In this document: in pieces, positions 48,030 to 59,417 of the stretch
Layout: every line of letters begins with the position of its first letter
Position numbering within the stretch: the stretch's first letter is position 1
Source: Annulohypoxylon bovei var. microspora
Taxonomy: Eukaryota > Ascomycota > Sordariomycetes > Xylariales > Hypoxylaceae
DNA: 64,000 bases
Assembly: GCA_022836615.1 (NCBI GenBank)
Contig: MU405233.1
Location: 186,001-250,000, forward strand
Direction of reading: 5' to 3'
The notes under the pieces: model-generated
Seen by the model: the letters and a program-made list of their open reading frames with translations, nothing else
Databases searched by the model: none
Told to the model about the DNA's origin: nothing
Translations under genes and position numbers: made by a program

Positions 48030-48170
48030 TACGATTCCCACGTTATAAATTACTTAAAAAAGGATAATATTATTATGATTATTTTAAAATCCTTTTATTA
48101 ATTAATTATAAAATAAAATATACAAAAGTTTTATAAAAATTACGATGTTTATAACCAAGTTCACGTTTAA
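48030..48170 (+). pseudogene. integrase zinc-binding domain fragment
   Basis: Reads YDSHVINYLKKDN and then, after a stop replacing a Trp codon, KFYKNYDVYNQ. This fits the HHCC module of chromovirus integrases with the first His changed to Tyr and the cysteines to Tyr, again C-to-T or G-to-A changes. Confidence 0.7.
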
Positions 48171-49189
48171 TAAACTTAATGAAAAAGGTTATTAAAACCT
48201 TTACCCATTTTTAATTATTATTTTTCAAAGTTATTTATTAATTTTATAATAAAAATGCCGGTAAAAAAAAAAAAACCTTTAATATTTAATAATGGTTATT
48301 TATTAATTATTAAAATAAATTTTATTAAAAGCGATGGATATTATAAAAATTAAAACGTATATTATAAAGCTTATATATACCCACATTAAATATTATAACT
48401 TCCTTATAATAATAATATTAAATTAAAAAAATAATTAAATAAATACATTTTAAATAAAACTTTATAAATTAATAAAAATAATATAACGTTTATCTATTAC
48501 TTTTAACTTAAAAATTAATAAATTTATAAAAAAAATAAATTAAAAAATATAAATATATTTATAATATTTTTTAACTTATATATAATTTAATTAATTAAAA
48601 ATATTATTCATAATAATAATAATAATTAATAATTAAAACATAATAATTAAATTAAACCTTTTTTATATAACATATAAATACCACATACATTTAATTAAAT
48701 AAATCGTTAATAAAGCCTTAAATAAATCATTTAAAAAATAATAAACCGTAAATTTTATAATTAAAATTAAAAAAATTAATAAATACATTTAAGTTATTAT
48801 AATTATAATTTAAAAACATATAAAACGTATAATAAATTAATTTTAATTAAAAGGCTTTAAATATAAAATAAACGATAAAGTTTAATTAAATTTAAAAAAC
48901 ATCGTAACATTATAATTTAAAAAAAAACTTTTTTAATTACACGTAAAATATAAGGTAATTAAAATAATTAACCTTTATATAATAAAATTAAACGTATTTA
49001 CGAAAATTTAATTATAATTCCACATTAAATTATTTAAATTAATAATTATAAACCCATTACCATTTTAAATATAAAATAACGTTTAACCATTACTTTTCAT
49101 TAATTAAAACGGCAAAAACCTTAAATACATTATTAAAAAAATCTTACGATTAAAAAATAAACATAAAAAACAAAGCGTATGTAAAATAA

Positions 49190-49290
49190 TATTAATTAAA
49201 TGGAAAGGTTACGTAAAATTAACGTGAAAACCCCGGGAAAAATTAAAAAATATAAAAACTTTAAAAACATTTTATTAATAATTTAAAACA
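49190..49290 (+). pseudogene. chromodomain fragment at the end of pol
   Basis: ILIKWKGYVKLT, a TGA in place of the expected Trp, then KPREKLKN: the signature W-K-G-Y ... T-W-E/K-P-x-E-x-L of chromodomains carried by chromoviral integrases, thought to guide insertion into heterochromatin. Confidence 0.75.
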
Positions 49291-49354
49291 AAAAACAAAG
49301 TGAATAAAAAAGCCTTCGTAATTATAAACCTTAAAAAACGAAAAAAAAAAATAT

Positions 49355-49666
49355 TATTATAAATCGAAGATTTAAAAAATTAATTAAAGTAAAAATTAAC
49401 GTAAATTTACATTATAATTATAAACGCGATAAATATAAGTTTTTATAATAAAATTATTAATAACTTTAAATGGGTTATGGAAATTATTAAAACACGTATA
49501 AAAAAGGTTTTTATATTAATTAACTTAATTTACACTTTTAAATATAAATATTATAATTTTAAAAATAAAAGGTTATTACTTTTCTTTTTTTTTTTTATTA
49601 ATGAAAATAACTTTATTTTTAACCTTATATAACACAAATTTACCATTGTTTATAAAAACCATTATA
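49355..49666 (+). repeat. 3' LTR of the Ty3/gypsy element
   Basis: 312 bases, TATTATAAATCGAAGAT ... CCATTATA, colinear with the 5' LTR and the solo LTR; its final CCGTTACA has become CCATTATA. Confidence 0.88.
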
Positions 49667-49671
49667 AATAA

Positions 49672-51775
49672 ATTATAATATAATATTAATTAAAAATAAT
49701 TAATATTTAAATAATTTTAAACGTAAATTTATTTTATATTTTATTAATTATTAAATTTAAAATTAATTAAACGATTAATAATAATATTATCGCGAAAAAG
49801 TAAATAATATTTAAACGTTATAATTAAAAGGATTTTTTCGTTAAAATTTAAAATATAACGAAAATATATTTAAAAAATAATTTAATAATATATAAAAATT
49901 AAAAAATTAATTCTTTAATTTTAAAATATAATTTAAAAAATATTTTATACGTTATTATTAAATAATAAAAAATTATATATTAAAAGTTTTTTTTTTTTTA
50001 TATAAATTTATAATTAATTTAAATTTTCGAATAAAATTATTTTAAATTAAAAAAAATGCGAAAACGGTTTAACGTTTTATAAATATAATAATATAAATTA
50101 TAAACCCGTGGTTAAAACGAGCGTAACCCGTTTTACGTAAACATTTTTTTTAATTTAAATTCGTTAAAATAAATTTTAAAATATTTATTTTTATTAATAA
50201 TTTATATATAAAATAATGTATTTTTTATATATTTAATATGTTTTTTTTATATATATTTTATTTATTTAAACGAATATTACCCGAGTTTAACGAAGGTAAT
50301 TATACGGGAAAAACTTTAATATATTTTTTTTTTCCCTTTTTTTTTTATAATTTATTTTTATTAAAAATTTCTTATCGTAATAATCCCGGATTTTCGGTAT
50401 TAAAAGTTCGTAAACCTTGTTATTTCTTTAAAAACCGGTATGTTTATAACGATTAATTAAATGTATTATTTCGTAAATAAAATCATTTTAAAGTTTTTAA
50501 TTAATTAAATTTATAAGTTTTAATTTTTAAAATAATTCGTTTACGAAAAAGTGCGTTTTAATAAAATTTAATTAACTTTTACGCACGAATTAATTAAATG
50601 GTAATAATAAATTAATTATTTAAAATGTTTATGTAATTAATTTAATATATATAAAAAAAACTTTTAAATTAAATAATTAAATAATTTTATAAAAAGGTAA
50701 TTAAAACGTTAAAAAAATAATTACGGGTAATTATAAATAATTAAATAAGTGATTTAATAATTAAAAGTAATAAAATGGTTATAAATAATTAAATAAAAAG
50801 CTTTATAAGGTTTAATAAATGGTAAATAAAAAATTAAATGAATGGTTATAAATGGTTAATCGGGTGTTTAAATTAAAAAAAGTTTCGGGGGTTAAACGAG
50901 TGATTAAATTTAAGGTTTAATGGGGGTTTAATGGGATAAATGGTTAAATAAATGGTTAAACGAGTGTGTAATTTAACGGGTAATTAAAAAAAAAACTTAA
51001 TAAATAAAAAAATAAATAAATAAATCGGTGGTTTAAAAGGTAATTAAACGGGAAGTTTAATAAATAATTTAAAAGTTTAATAAAAAGTGGTTTAAAAGTT
51101 TAATAAAAAATGATTTATAAAATAATTATAAATGGTTTAATGGGTGGTTAAATGGGTGGTAATATAAATGGTTAAAAAAGAAGTTTAAAAAATGGTTAAA
51201 TGGTTATGCGAATTATTAACCGGATGGTGGTAAATTATTTCGTCGCATGGTAAAAAAAATAAAAATGAAAAATTAAAAAATTAAATTATTAATTTCCGGT
51301 TAAACTTAAAATATTATGCCACTTAAATGGGTAACCTCGCGTTTATATATATTTAATTTATATATTTTATAAAATAATATTTATATTTTAATAAAATTAT
51401 ATATAAAATATTATTAATATTTTTAATTAATTATATTATATTTAAAATCGTATATTAAAATTAATAAAAAATCATTTATATTTCGTATAAATAATATAAA
51501 TATATTAAACGAAAAAAAATAAATGTATTTAAATTAAAAATGTTTTAAAATAAATATACATTAATTAATTTTATAAAAATATTTTATATTTAATGTAAAT
51601 CGTTAAAAAAATTAAATATTTATTAAAAATTTTCGAAATTTTTTTTTAAAAATACGATTTTTTTTAAAAGTTTTTAATTTTAAATGCGAAACTTTAATAA
51701 AAAATCGGTTAATTTAAAACTTAATAAATAAAATATTTTTTATTTTATTTTTCCTTTTAACGAATTTATGACCCA
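49672..51775. other. AT-rich island 2, right part, with degenerate minisatellite
   Basis: No gene. 50700-51230 is full of short degenerate words such as AAATGGTTAAAT and GGTTTAAT, like a decayed minisatellite. A 72-codon frame at 50238-50456 lies here but shows no family features. Cytosines are again mostly in CG pairs. Composition returns to normal at about 51775. Confidence 0.65.
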
Positions 51776-53216
51776 CCCATGAAACATGTGCGAGCATGTA
51801 TTAATATTACTTATTATATTACACTATGGTCCAAACTATCCTTTTAAATACTTATTTAAGTAATTTACACGTATTTTAAATGGTGGTCGAAACTAATTAA
51901 GTAATGATGGGATAAATCAACACACAGTCTAATACAGTGGCATTAGCACATGCTCCATTTATTTTGACGCCATTCTTCAGATCACCAACTTGTATTGAAG
52001 GCAAAAGCATGCAGGTAATAAACGGGATTGGCGTTGGCGTTTCATGACTATTTGTCCTATCAGCATCTCGTCTCCTTCTTATTATATCTCGCGAGAAATA
52101 TGCAGAGTAATCATCTTAGTTAGAAATATAGATGTAAATCTAAACACGACGACAAACGGCAATTTTCTACTAATTATTGTCGTAAGGCTTCCTAGGTTAT
52201 TCGTAGCCTTGTAGCTTACTGTTGACTTTGTATATACGACAAGTCATCCAAGCTGGAGTACATTATTGCCATCATCGAAGAAAATTTCCTAGAGTCTCAT
52301 TCCATAGTCTTCTCGAACATGAATTGACGACGACTAGTCTCCCTGAGATGCCATCACAACCGCTTAGCTATGTACAGGCTGACTAAGTCGAGCATTCCGG
52401 ATAGCTTTGCCTCTGGCCCTCCTTAGTCTTACAATCTTAAGTGCTACCTACGTTCCTCGTACTATGGTGAAAGGCCGCCATGTATACAACGGCGTCCCCA
52501 TTCATTTTCGTGTCAGACGTAAGCCTCCTCGCGTCACCCTTCCCCATACGGATATTTCCTACTCAATCGGTGGCTTAGCTTCAACAATCACCCCGTCTAA
52601 CTCGTCGACATAGTACACGATTTATACCTTCCAAGCATAGCTTGCATACCTTCCCGGCAACTCAAGTCGGTATATCCGGGCTCGGGCCGATGGTTCGGAA
52701 TCATCTCTGGGTCTCGGACGATGCTCACCGGAATATTTCTAATCAGAACTCCGCAGGTTACTACCTTAGATCATCATTAGAAGACTAAAATTATAGTAAT
52801 GGTATTGTATGAAATCATATGGTTACCGCGGTAATGCTAGGTTCTCCGCTTCATCAATACCTAGGTAAGTACCTGGAGAATCTAGACTTCTCTGGTTGTA
52901 TCTGACACTCCGATTGAGATTAGCTCGATTAGATCGCCCAGCATCCTGTCTCATGCATGACACCAAGAAACGCTATGCAGCTAGTATTTTGCCCCAATGG
53001 GTGCTTAATCATGATCATTTGTGTCGCTGAACTTGGGAGTCACTGTCATACATGCGGGGAAGTACGGCGTCATTCACTGCAGTAGGTGGCTCTCCACGAC
53101 AGGTAGTTAGGGCATAGGTATAATAGCTAGCAGTTATGTATATAATCACCTGTATCCCTACTCCAACTTTCTACTATCCATCACTTCAAATACTCTAGAT
53201 AACCCCGTGAATCAAT
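51776..53216. other. intergenic between AT-rich island 2 and the alcohol oxidase-like gene
   Basis: 1.4 kb of ordinary composition; no coding region recognised. The last few hundred bases are the promoter region of the gene at 53217. Confidence 0.45.
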
Positions 53217-55290
53217 ATGGGCTTGTATAAGAAGCTAGCTACGGACCTCGAGGAGGTAGACATCATTATTGCGGGAGGTAAGAAACGTAGCAATCCAATT
53301 CTATCGAGTTTCTACTGATGAAGTATCATATAAAGGCGGAACCGCTGGGTGTATTGTAGCTGGACGACTGGCCGAAGCTGATCCGGGACTTTCAATACTT
53401 GTGATCGAGGGTGGCCCGGATAACTACGATAACCCTAAAGTAGTAACGCCGGGTTTCTACTACTCACATCTTCAACCGAGTTCTGAAACAACGATTTTCT
53501 ATAAGGCGGCCAAGACGAAGTACACCGGGAACCTGGAGAGGATTGTTCCCTCAGGGGGTACACTTGGCGGGGCTTCATCCATCAACTTCATGATGTAAGA
53601 TGAACATAGATGCCTAGAACAAGAGAAATCAACGAAGGACTTACCGAATTCTTTCTTTAACCAGGTACACGCGAGCTCAACGCGATGATTACGACTCGTG
53701 GAAAACTCCAGGTTGGAGCGCAGACGACTTATGGCCGTACCTAAAAAAGGTAATCAGCCACGCCTCCCTATAAGATTGAGATAGTTATTAATATAATTAT
53801 CTATTCAAGCTTGAAACCTACCATGGCCCGGGGAATCCAGAACACCACGGCTTTGATGGTCCAATCCAAGTCACTAATGGCCTATATCGCGGTAAACGAG
53901 TAGAAGACGACTGGCTACGCGCCTCTACGCAGTTCGGATATCCCGAGATAACCGACTTGCAAAATTTGGATACTAACAATGGCTTCCAGCGTTGGCTTCG
54001 CTACATCAGTCCCGAAGGCAAACGTTCGGATACGGCTCATGGATATCTACATCCCCGACTACGTGATGGCAAGCACCCTAACCTACACGTGTTGGTGGAG
54101 TCAAAGGTGGTGCGCATTCTATTTGACGAGGATAAGAGAGCCTGTGGGGTCGAGTTTACGCCCAACCCGAAATTCCAAGTTCAGGCGAGCTTCGCGACGC
54201 CTCATCCAAAGCAGACAATCAGAGCCCGAAAGCTCGTTGTTGTATCCTGCGGTGCCTGTGGCACGCCGTCTGTGCTACAGCGCTCCGGAGTCGGTCCTAA
54301 GGACGTGCTTGATCGAGCTGGTGTTCCAATTGTCCAGGAGCTCCCAGGCGTCGGTCAGAATTACCAGGATCATAATTTGATAGCGTATGTATACGAATCT
54401 TCTCTAGAGCCGGAAGAAACGTCCGATGCCATGATCACTGGACGGCTGTCTTACGAAGACGCAATAGCCCAGAAGCATCCGCATCTCGGGTGGAACTTCA
54501 TAGATCTCTCCTCCAAAATCCGGCCAACAGAGGCTGAAGTAGCAGCTTTAGGCCCCGAGTTCCAAGCCATGTGGAATAAGGACTTCAAGAATCAAAATAA
54601 TCGGCCACTCATGCTTATGGCCATTAATTCCGGGTAGGCAAATTTCTCGGAAAGCGATTGCATGATGCTAACATGATTTATAGCGTACTGGGCGACGGGT
54701 CTGGTTTGGCTCCTGGCCAGTACGTTTCCATCGCACCGTATACTGCGTACCCATACTCGCGTGGGCATCTTCACATCACAGGGCCCGATATCAGCGACCC
54801 CTTAGACTTTGACCTAGGATTTTTTAGCGACGCAAATGATATAGACCTCAAGAAGCAAGTATGGGCGTATAAGAAGGGTCGTGAAATCATGCGGCGGACG
54901 GATATGTATAGGGGGGAGGCCCCGAGTCGCCACCCCCGGTTTCCGGAGGGCTCCAAGGCGGGTGTTCTCAAAGAGTGGAATCCGCCGACCGAGGGATGCG
55001 AGATACAAGACCTTGAGTACTCGCCCGAAGATGACGCGGCTATCGAGCAGTACCTTCGCGAGAATATCCAAACCACGTGGCATTCCCTAGGAACTGCCAA
55101 GATGGCACCGCGCGAAGAGATGGGCGTCGTGGATAAAGACCTCAACGTGTACGGCGTTCGGGGGCTTAAGGTGGCAGACTTGAGCATCCCACCGGAGAAT
55201 GTCGCCGCGAACACTAATAATACCGCCATGATGATCGGGGAGAAAGCGGCAGACATTATTGCGAAGGAGCTAGGACTTATTATCAGTTGA
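53217..55290 (+). CDS. GMC oxidoreductase, alcohol oxidase-like
   Basis: Five exons: 53217-53277, 53336-53594, 53665-53749, 53810-54633, 54684-55290; phases agree, product 611 residues. FAD-dependent GMC family (AA3), oxidising primary alcohols to aldehydes with release of hydrogen peroxide. Motifs: VDIIIAGGGTAGCIVAGRLA (dinucleotide fold, across intron 1), PSGGTLGGASSINFMMYTRA (GMC signature 1, across intron 2), SCGACGTPSVLQRSGVGP (signature 2), LPGVGQNYQDH, and the C-terminal active site TTWHSLGTAKM (His) with NVAANTNNTAMMIGEK (Asn as second catalytic residue). The pattern fits methanol/alcohol oxidases of the AOX type, slightly shorter than the usual 650-670. There is no signal peptide, and the C-terminus (GLIIS) is not a clear peroxisomal signal, so location is uncertain. 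Confidence 0.9.
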
Positions 55291-56029
55291 TACATCCCGA
55301 GAGTATTTACACCGAGTGTGAGTTTGGCTACCTCGTAGGTAGTACATAAGTTGCATATCTTGGAATCTATGGTGCGCAAGGTGATGTCGGGTTTACATAA
55401 CTTCGTAAAGCTCTTCGTGCTTATTCCAAACACCGGATCGGCTACCTACCTAGGTAAGCATTCTGCATCCGTACACATACCTATTACTGTATGCACAATG
55501 ATGTCAGTAAGATCCGAACTCCTGAACCCCTGCAATGCTACGCTATTGAGATCCTTCGTAGGGCTACTATATCCCGAATTTGTGAATGCGAACACACTCC
55601 TGAATTTTCTGGAAAATAAAAAGAAGCCAACCGCATGAGAGAGACCAGTAAAAATCTTCGACCAGCAATAGAAGAGATAAGGGTACCCACCTGAGTACCC
55701 GCGTATGCATGAGGAAAGCCACTGATCAATTAATATTATTAATACGAGTTCTTTTAATAGGGTCCCCTGCCACGGCTCCACGACTGCGGCTATTACACTA
55801 AATGACGGGTCATGATGAGCAAGGGTCGAGTGCCGAGACACGATAATGGCTGGCTGAATTTGTTGACAAGGGGCCAATAGGCTATGTACCTAGGTAGGTA
55901 TGAAGGAAATACTATGTAAGCATTGCTTTGTGTTGACGTATTTGGCGAATATATCATGGCATTGTTGAGCGCCATTTCTTCTCTTCTTTCATCAGATTAT
56001 CCCCCAAGCCAAAGCCGAAGGACATCAAT
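55291..56029. other. intergenic between the two GMC genes
   Basis: 739 bases, no gene seen. TACCTACCTAGGTA at 55443-55456 and TACCTAGGTAGGTA at 55887-55900. Confidence 0.45.
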
Positions 56030-57817
56030 ATGAAGGCATTATTGGTTCTGGCATCGATCGCGAGCTTTCTGGGCGAAACTGCGCATGGCGCGCCTCGGCC
56101 TATAAAACTGCAGATCTCGACCCACTGGTCCGCTCAAGAATGGGACGCGATTGTTGTCGGTGCCGGAACTGCGGGAATCATTGTGGCAGACCGGTTGAGT
56201 GAGGCCGGGAAGAAGACCCTTCTGCTGGAACTCGGTGGCGCTTCGTACGGAATCACAGGAGGCACTGATAGGCCAGCATGGCTTGATGGAACGAATATGA
56301 GCCGAGTTGATGTGCCTGGCTTATGTGAGTGCTCATTTACACACTTCGAGGGCCTATTACCCAGGTAGGTAGTTGACATCAGGCTAACGAATTGGCCAGA
56401 CAAGAGCATCTTCAGTGGGGGCACAGACATACTATGCCCACCAGGCGTTACGAATTCCTTTCAAGCATGTACTATCGGTGGAAACAGCGCAATCAATGCC
56501 GGCTTGTACTTCCAGCCTCCAGCCTCTGACTGGGATGACTGGCATCCGGAGGGGTGGAAGAGCGCCGATGTTAAGGCTGCTACACAACGTCTTCTAGACA
56601 TGCAAGCTTCCGTGACCAGTTACTCGGAAGATGGCGAATTCTATATGCAGAGTGGTTATGAGGCAGCGAAACAATGGCTTGTCGACAGTGCTAATTTCAC
56701 CGAAGTCTCATTCAACGAGACCCCAGACAATAAGGACAGGGTATTCGGACGGCCAGTCTACAACTACATCGGCGGCCAGCGAGGTGGCCCGACGAAGACT
56801 TACTTGCAAAACGCCCTGGGGAGAAGTAACTTCCACCTCCAGACGGGCGCTCATGTCAAGCATATCAACCATGTTGGTGGTGTGGCCTCTGGCGTTACTG
56901 CCACAGTCGACGGCTCGGATGTGGAAATTTCGCTTTCTGAGGGCGGTCGAGTTGTCCTGAGCGCCGGTGCCATGGGTTCCCCGGGTCTTCTGATGCATTC
57001 TGGCATCGGCCCCATCGACACACTTTTCAATATGTCCGCGGCCGGAGTGATGCCGTTCAACTCAACAAGCTGGGTCTTCAACCCGTCAGTTGGCGAAGGT
57101 CTCTTCGATAACCCTAACACTTTCATCGAGCTATCTGGACCGACAATTGAATCATACACCCACAACTACAATAACCCCATCCCCGCTGATAGAGATCTCT
57201 ACCTGTCTTCTCGTAGCGGCCCATATGCCTTCGCATCCCAAACCTCCGCTTTCTGGGCTTACCTGCCTAATCCTGATGGTACCAAAACTGGCCTCCAAGG
57301 CACAATTGATTCGTCGGGATTCGGGGGATTCACGAAAAATAACACCATCACACTGAACATATATGGTACCTCTGGTCTTGGTTCGGCGGGAAGCGTGGTC
57401 CTCTCCGACGACGGAAACTTCACGCCAGGCCCTAGCTCCGATGTCTACTACAGTGACCCTCGCGACGGGCTAAACATCGCGAAGTTCATCTACTCCATCT
57501 TCCAAGCTTTGCCGCCTTCAACGCCTGATGCCCCAGCGGCAGATGGTCTCACTCCGCTCAACATTCCTCAAAATTCGACGGTAGAGGAGATCCGCAGCTA
57601 CATCACGACCTTTTCCGACTATGCGGTCGGGTCGGTCCAACATTGGTCTAGCTCTTGCAGGATAGGGAAGTGTGTGGACGCCGACACGAAGGTCATTGGC
57701 ACCGATAACATCTATGTCATCGATGCTTCTATCCTCTCGCCTCTGACCGTAAACCCGCAGTTCGGCGTGATGGTCGCAGGAGAGAAGGGCGCGGAAAGGA
57801 TGCTGCAAAGTTGGTAA
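56030..57817 (+). CDS. secreted GMC oxidoreductase, cellobiose-dehydrogenase flavodomain-like
   Basis: Two exons, 56030-56324 and 56400-57817; product 570 residues. A signal peptide (MKALLVLASIASFLGETAHG) indicates export. Then WDAIVVGAGTAGIIVADRLS binds FAD; TIGGNSAINAGLYFQPPASDWD is the substrate-domain entry typical of cellobiose dehydrogenase flavodomains; SAGAMGSPGLLMHSGIGP is GMC signature 2; SVQHWSSSCRIGKCVDADTK holds the catalytic His, and LTVNPQFGVMVAGEKGAE the second catalytic residue (Asn). No heme cytochrome domain precedes it and no cellulose-binding module follows, so it is the stand-alone flavin form. Likely an extracellular sugar or oligosaccharide dehydrogenase able to feed electrons to lytic polysaccharide monooxygenases or quinones. 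Same strand as the alcohol oxidase-like gene, but the two are only distantly alike. Confidence 0.88.
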
Positions 57818-58453
57818 TGATCTGACGTGAATGTGTACCTAGATAGATATTTGGCTTGTTCTAGACGGCGTTGATCTTATACCACTTGGAAAATAATACC
57901 ATAACTAATGATAATATGAATACTATGTCGGCCATACTAGCAGACCAGCAAGTTCAGTCTCAGCCCCTCCCTCCAGCTTCGTCAAATCGTCTCTGTTACC
58001 TACCTATATCGTTCTCCTATGTCATCGTCAAGTGTGAAGTAGGAGACAGTTGGCCCTTAAGTGGGGCCGAAAAGGGGGTGGAACTCAGCAGACTTACCTC
58101 AAATTGAAATGCTACCTACCTAGGTACCTACCTACTATTAGGTGGGTAACCATGTATTGTTCAAGAGGCTCTAGTTACCTACCTATATGACAGTCCTCCA
58201 ATTGAAAGAATAAGCTAAAATAGCCGCCGTTGGTAGTGGACCTAAGCTACCTACTAGGTACCTATAAGGTTAGACCCTCTAGGCTCCGCGTAGTCGACTT
58301 ATTATTTGCTAACACTTCGACGTGTAGCAAATTCGCCGAGTCGTACCAATATATCCAGTCTCCACAGCACGCAAAAGTTTTTGTCATATACAAATTTACC
58401 AGCCTAGATCATCATCACTCATCGAGCCTGCCTCGTCAAGTGTCGGTACGATG
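57818..58453. other. intergenic left of tRNA-Val
   Basis: No gene. Contains the longest run of the palindromic tetranucleotide, TACCTACCTAGGTACCTACC and on, at 58113-58134. Confidence 0.5.
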
Positions 58454-58527
58454 GGTCGGATGGTGTAGTTGGTTATCACGTCAGTCTAACACACTGAAGG
58501 TCCCCAGTTCGAGCCTGGGTTCGATCA
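58454..58527 (+). tRNA. tRNA-Val (anticodon AAC)
   Basis: Acceptor GGTCGGA pairs with TTCGATC (58520-58526, two G-T pairs), discriminator A. A-box TGGTGTAGTTGG, anticodon stem TCAGT/ACTGA around CTAACAC giving AAC (read as IAC), T-arm CCCAGTTCGAGCCTGGG. 74 bases without an intron. Confidence 0.93.
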
Positions 58528-59417
58528 TCCATTGGTATTCAAGTACTATGAATCATCTTTTTAAGTTAGAGCTATCTTTTTTTACTAATGGTAAATCATA
58601 TATGAAGAGAAGACTCTTGAAGTTAGGTAGAGTAATGCTAACATCTGCTGTAAAGTTAGTAAAGCATCATCTAGCGGTCATACTCACATTATAGAGAGCA
58701 AGCTATAGTTATGTAAGACAGCTATGAAATAAAACCTTTACGAGCAGGTATCTTCATATTGGTATTTACGTGGGTATTTTTATGTATCCCCCACGTCTTA
58801 TCTTTATTTCCTTACGTGGAAGCTATATGGAAATGTGTGAAGTATCGTGAAATTATAGCGTTGTGTGTGAAGTGGAAGTTTCCGCTGGCTTCAATTTGCA
58901 TCCCCCCCTTTTTTTCTTTTGTAAGGGGATGTTGTAACTGTCTTACGGACTCTTGACGGTTGCTTATTATATACTTAGGTATCTAGGTAGGTATATAATA
59001 ATTCATTACTCCCTTAACTTGGGGTAAAAAAAAAATGAAAGAAAAAAGCCTCGTGGGCTAACTATAGCAACAGTCAATCAGCAACATCATTCGAGGTTTA
59101 CAGGCGCCAACTATTATTTGAGCGTTATCTATTGGTGCCTGCCGATGCAACGTGCGGAGATGACAAGAGCGATTGCACCCCAAGCCAGGAGGCGTCCAAG
59201 GAATGCCAATGAATTGGCTACCCAACAGCTTACAGCGCTTCACCCAGCCTCTCTCTCGTTTACCAGGGCTTGCCTAAGCATATTTTCAGTCGTTTCCCTC
59301 TTCCGTTCTATCTTTTCCCGACATTTATATAAGATCATAGCTAGATATATCTCAACTAAGACTCTTCCCACACCTTCTCGTTTAGCTCTTGTATTTGCAT
59401 CGATAGTTTAACCCCCA
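58528..59417. other. intergenic, promoter side of the PNP-domain gene
   Basis: No gene supported. A frame overlapping the tRNA (58230-58694) is chance. Pyrimidine-rich tracts in the last 200 bases precede the ATG at 59418. Confidence 0.45.

Larger units (their letters stand above)
44002..49666 (+). mobile_element. RIP-mutated Ty3/gypsy LTR retrotransposon with chromodomain (5.67 kb)
   Basis: Two 311-312-base LTRs bound the element, flanked by the 5-base repeat AATAA (43997-44001 and 49667-49671), as expected for Ty3/gypsy integration. The pol region is ruined by stops but readable in order: reverse transcriptase near 46788-47006, where the catalytic YxDD box reads YINNVIIY (both Asp codons GAT to AAT); RNase H around 47295-47500; integrase zinc-binding region around 48030-48170 (its first His codon CAC to TAC); and a C-terminal chromodomain near 49190-49290 (IKWKGY, with TGG to TGA at the following Trp). 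The changes are the C-to-T and G-to-A kind made by RIP. The order RT, RNase H, integrase, chromodomain is that of chromoviruses. Gag is not recognisable. Confidence 0.9.

Noticed and set aside
50238..50456. 72-codon frame in AT-rich island 2
   Set aside because: No known motif, and its surroundings are fully degraded; treated as chance or a decayed remnant.
58230..58694. 154-codon frame spanning tRNA-Val
   Set aside because: Reads straight through a well-formed tRNA and has no protein family features.
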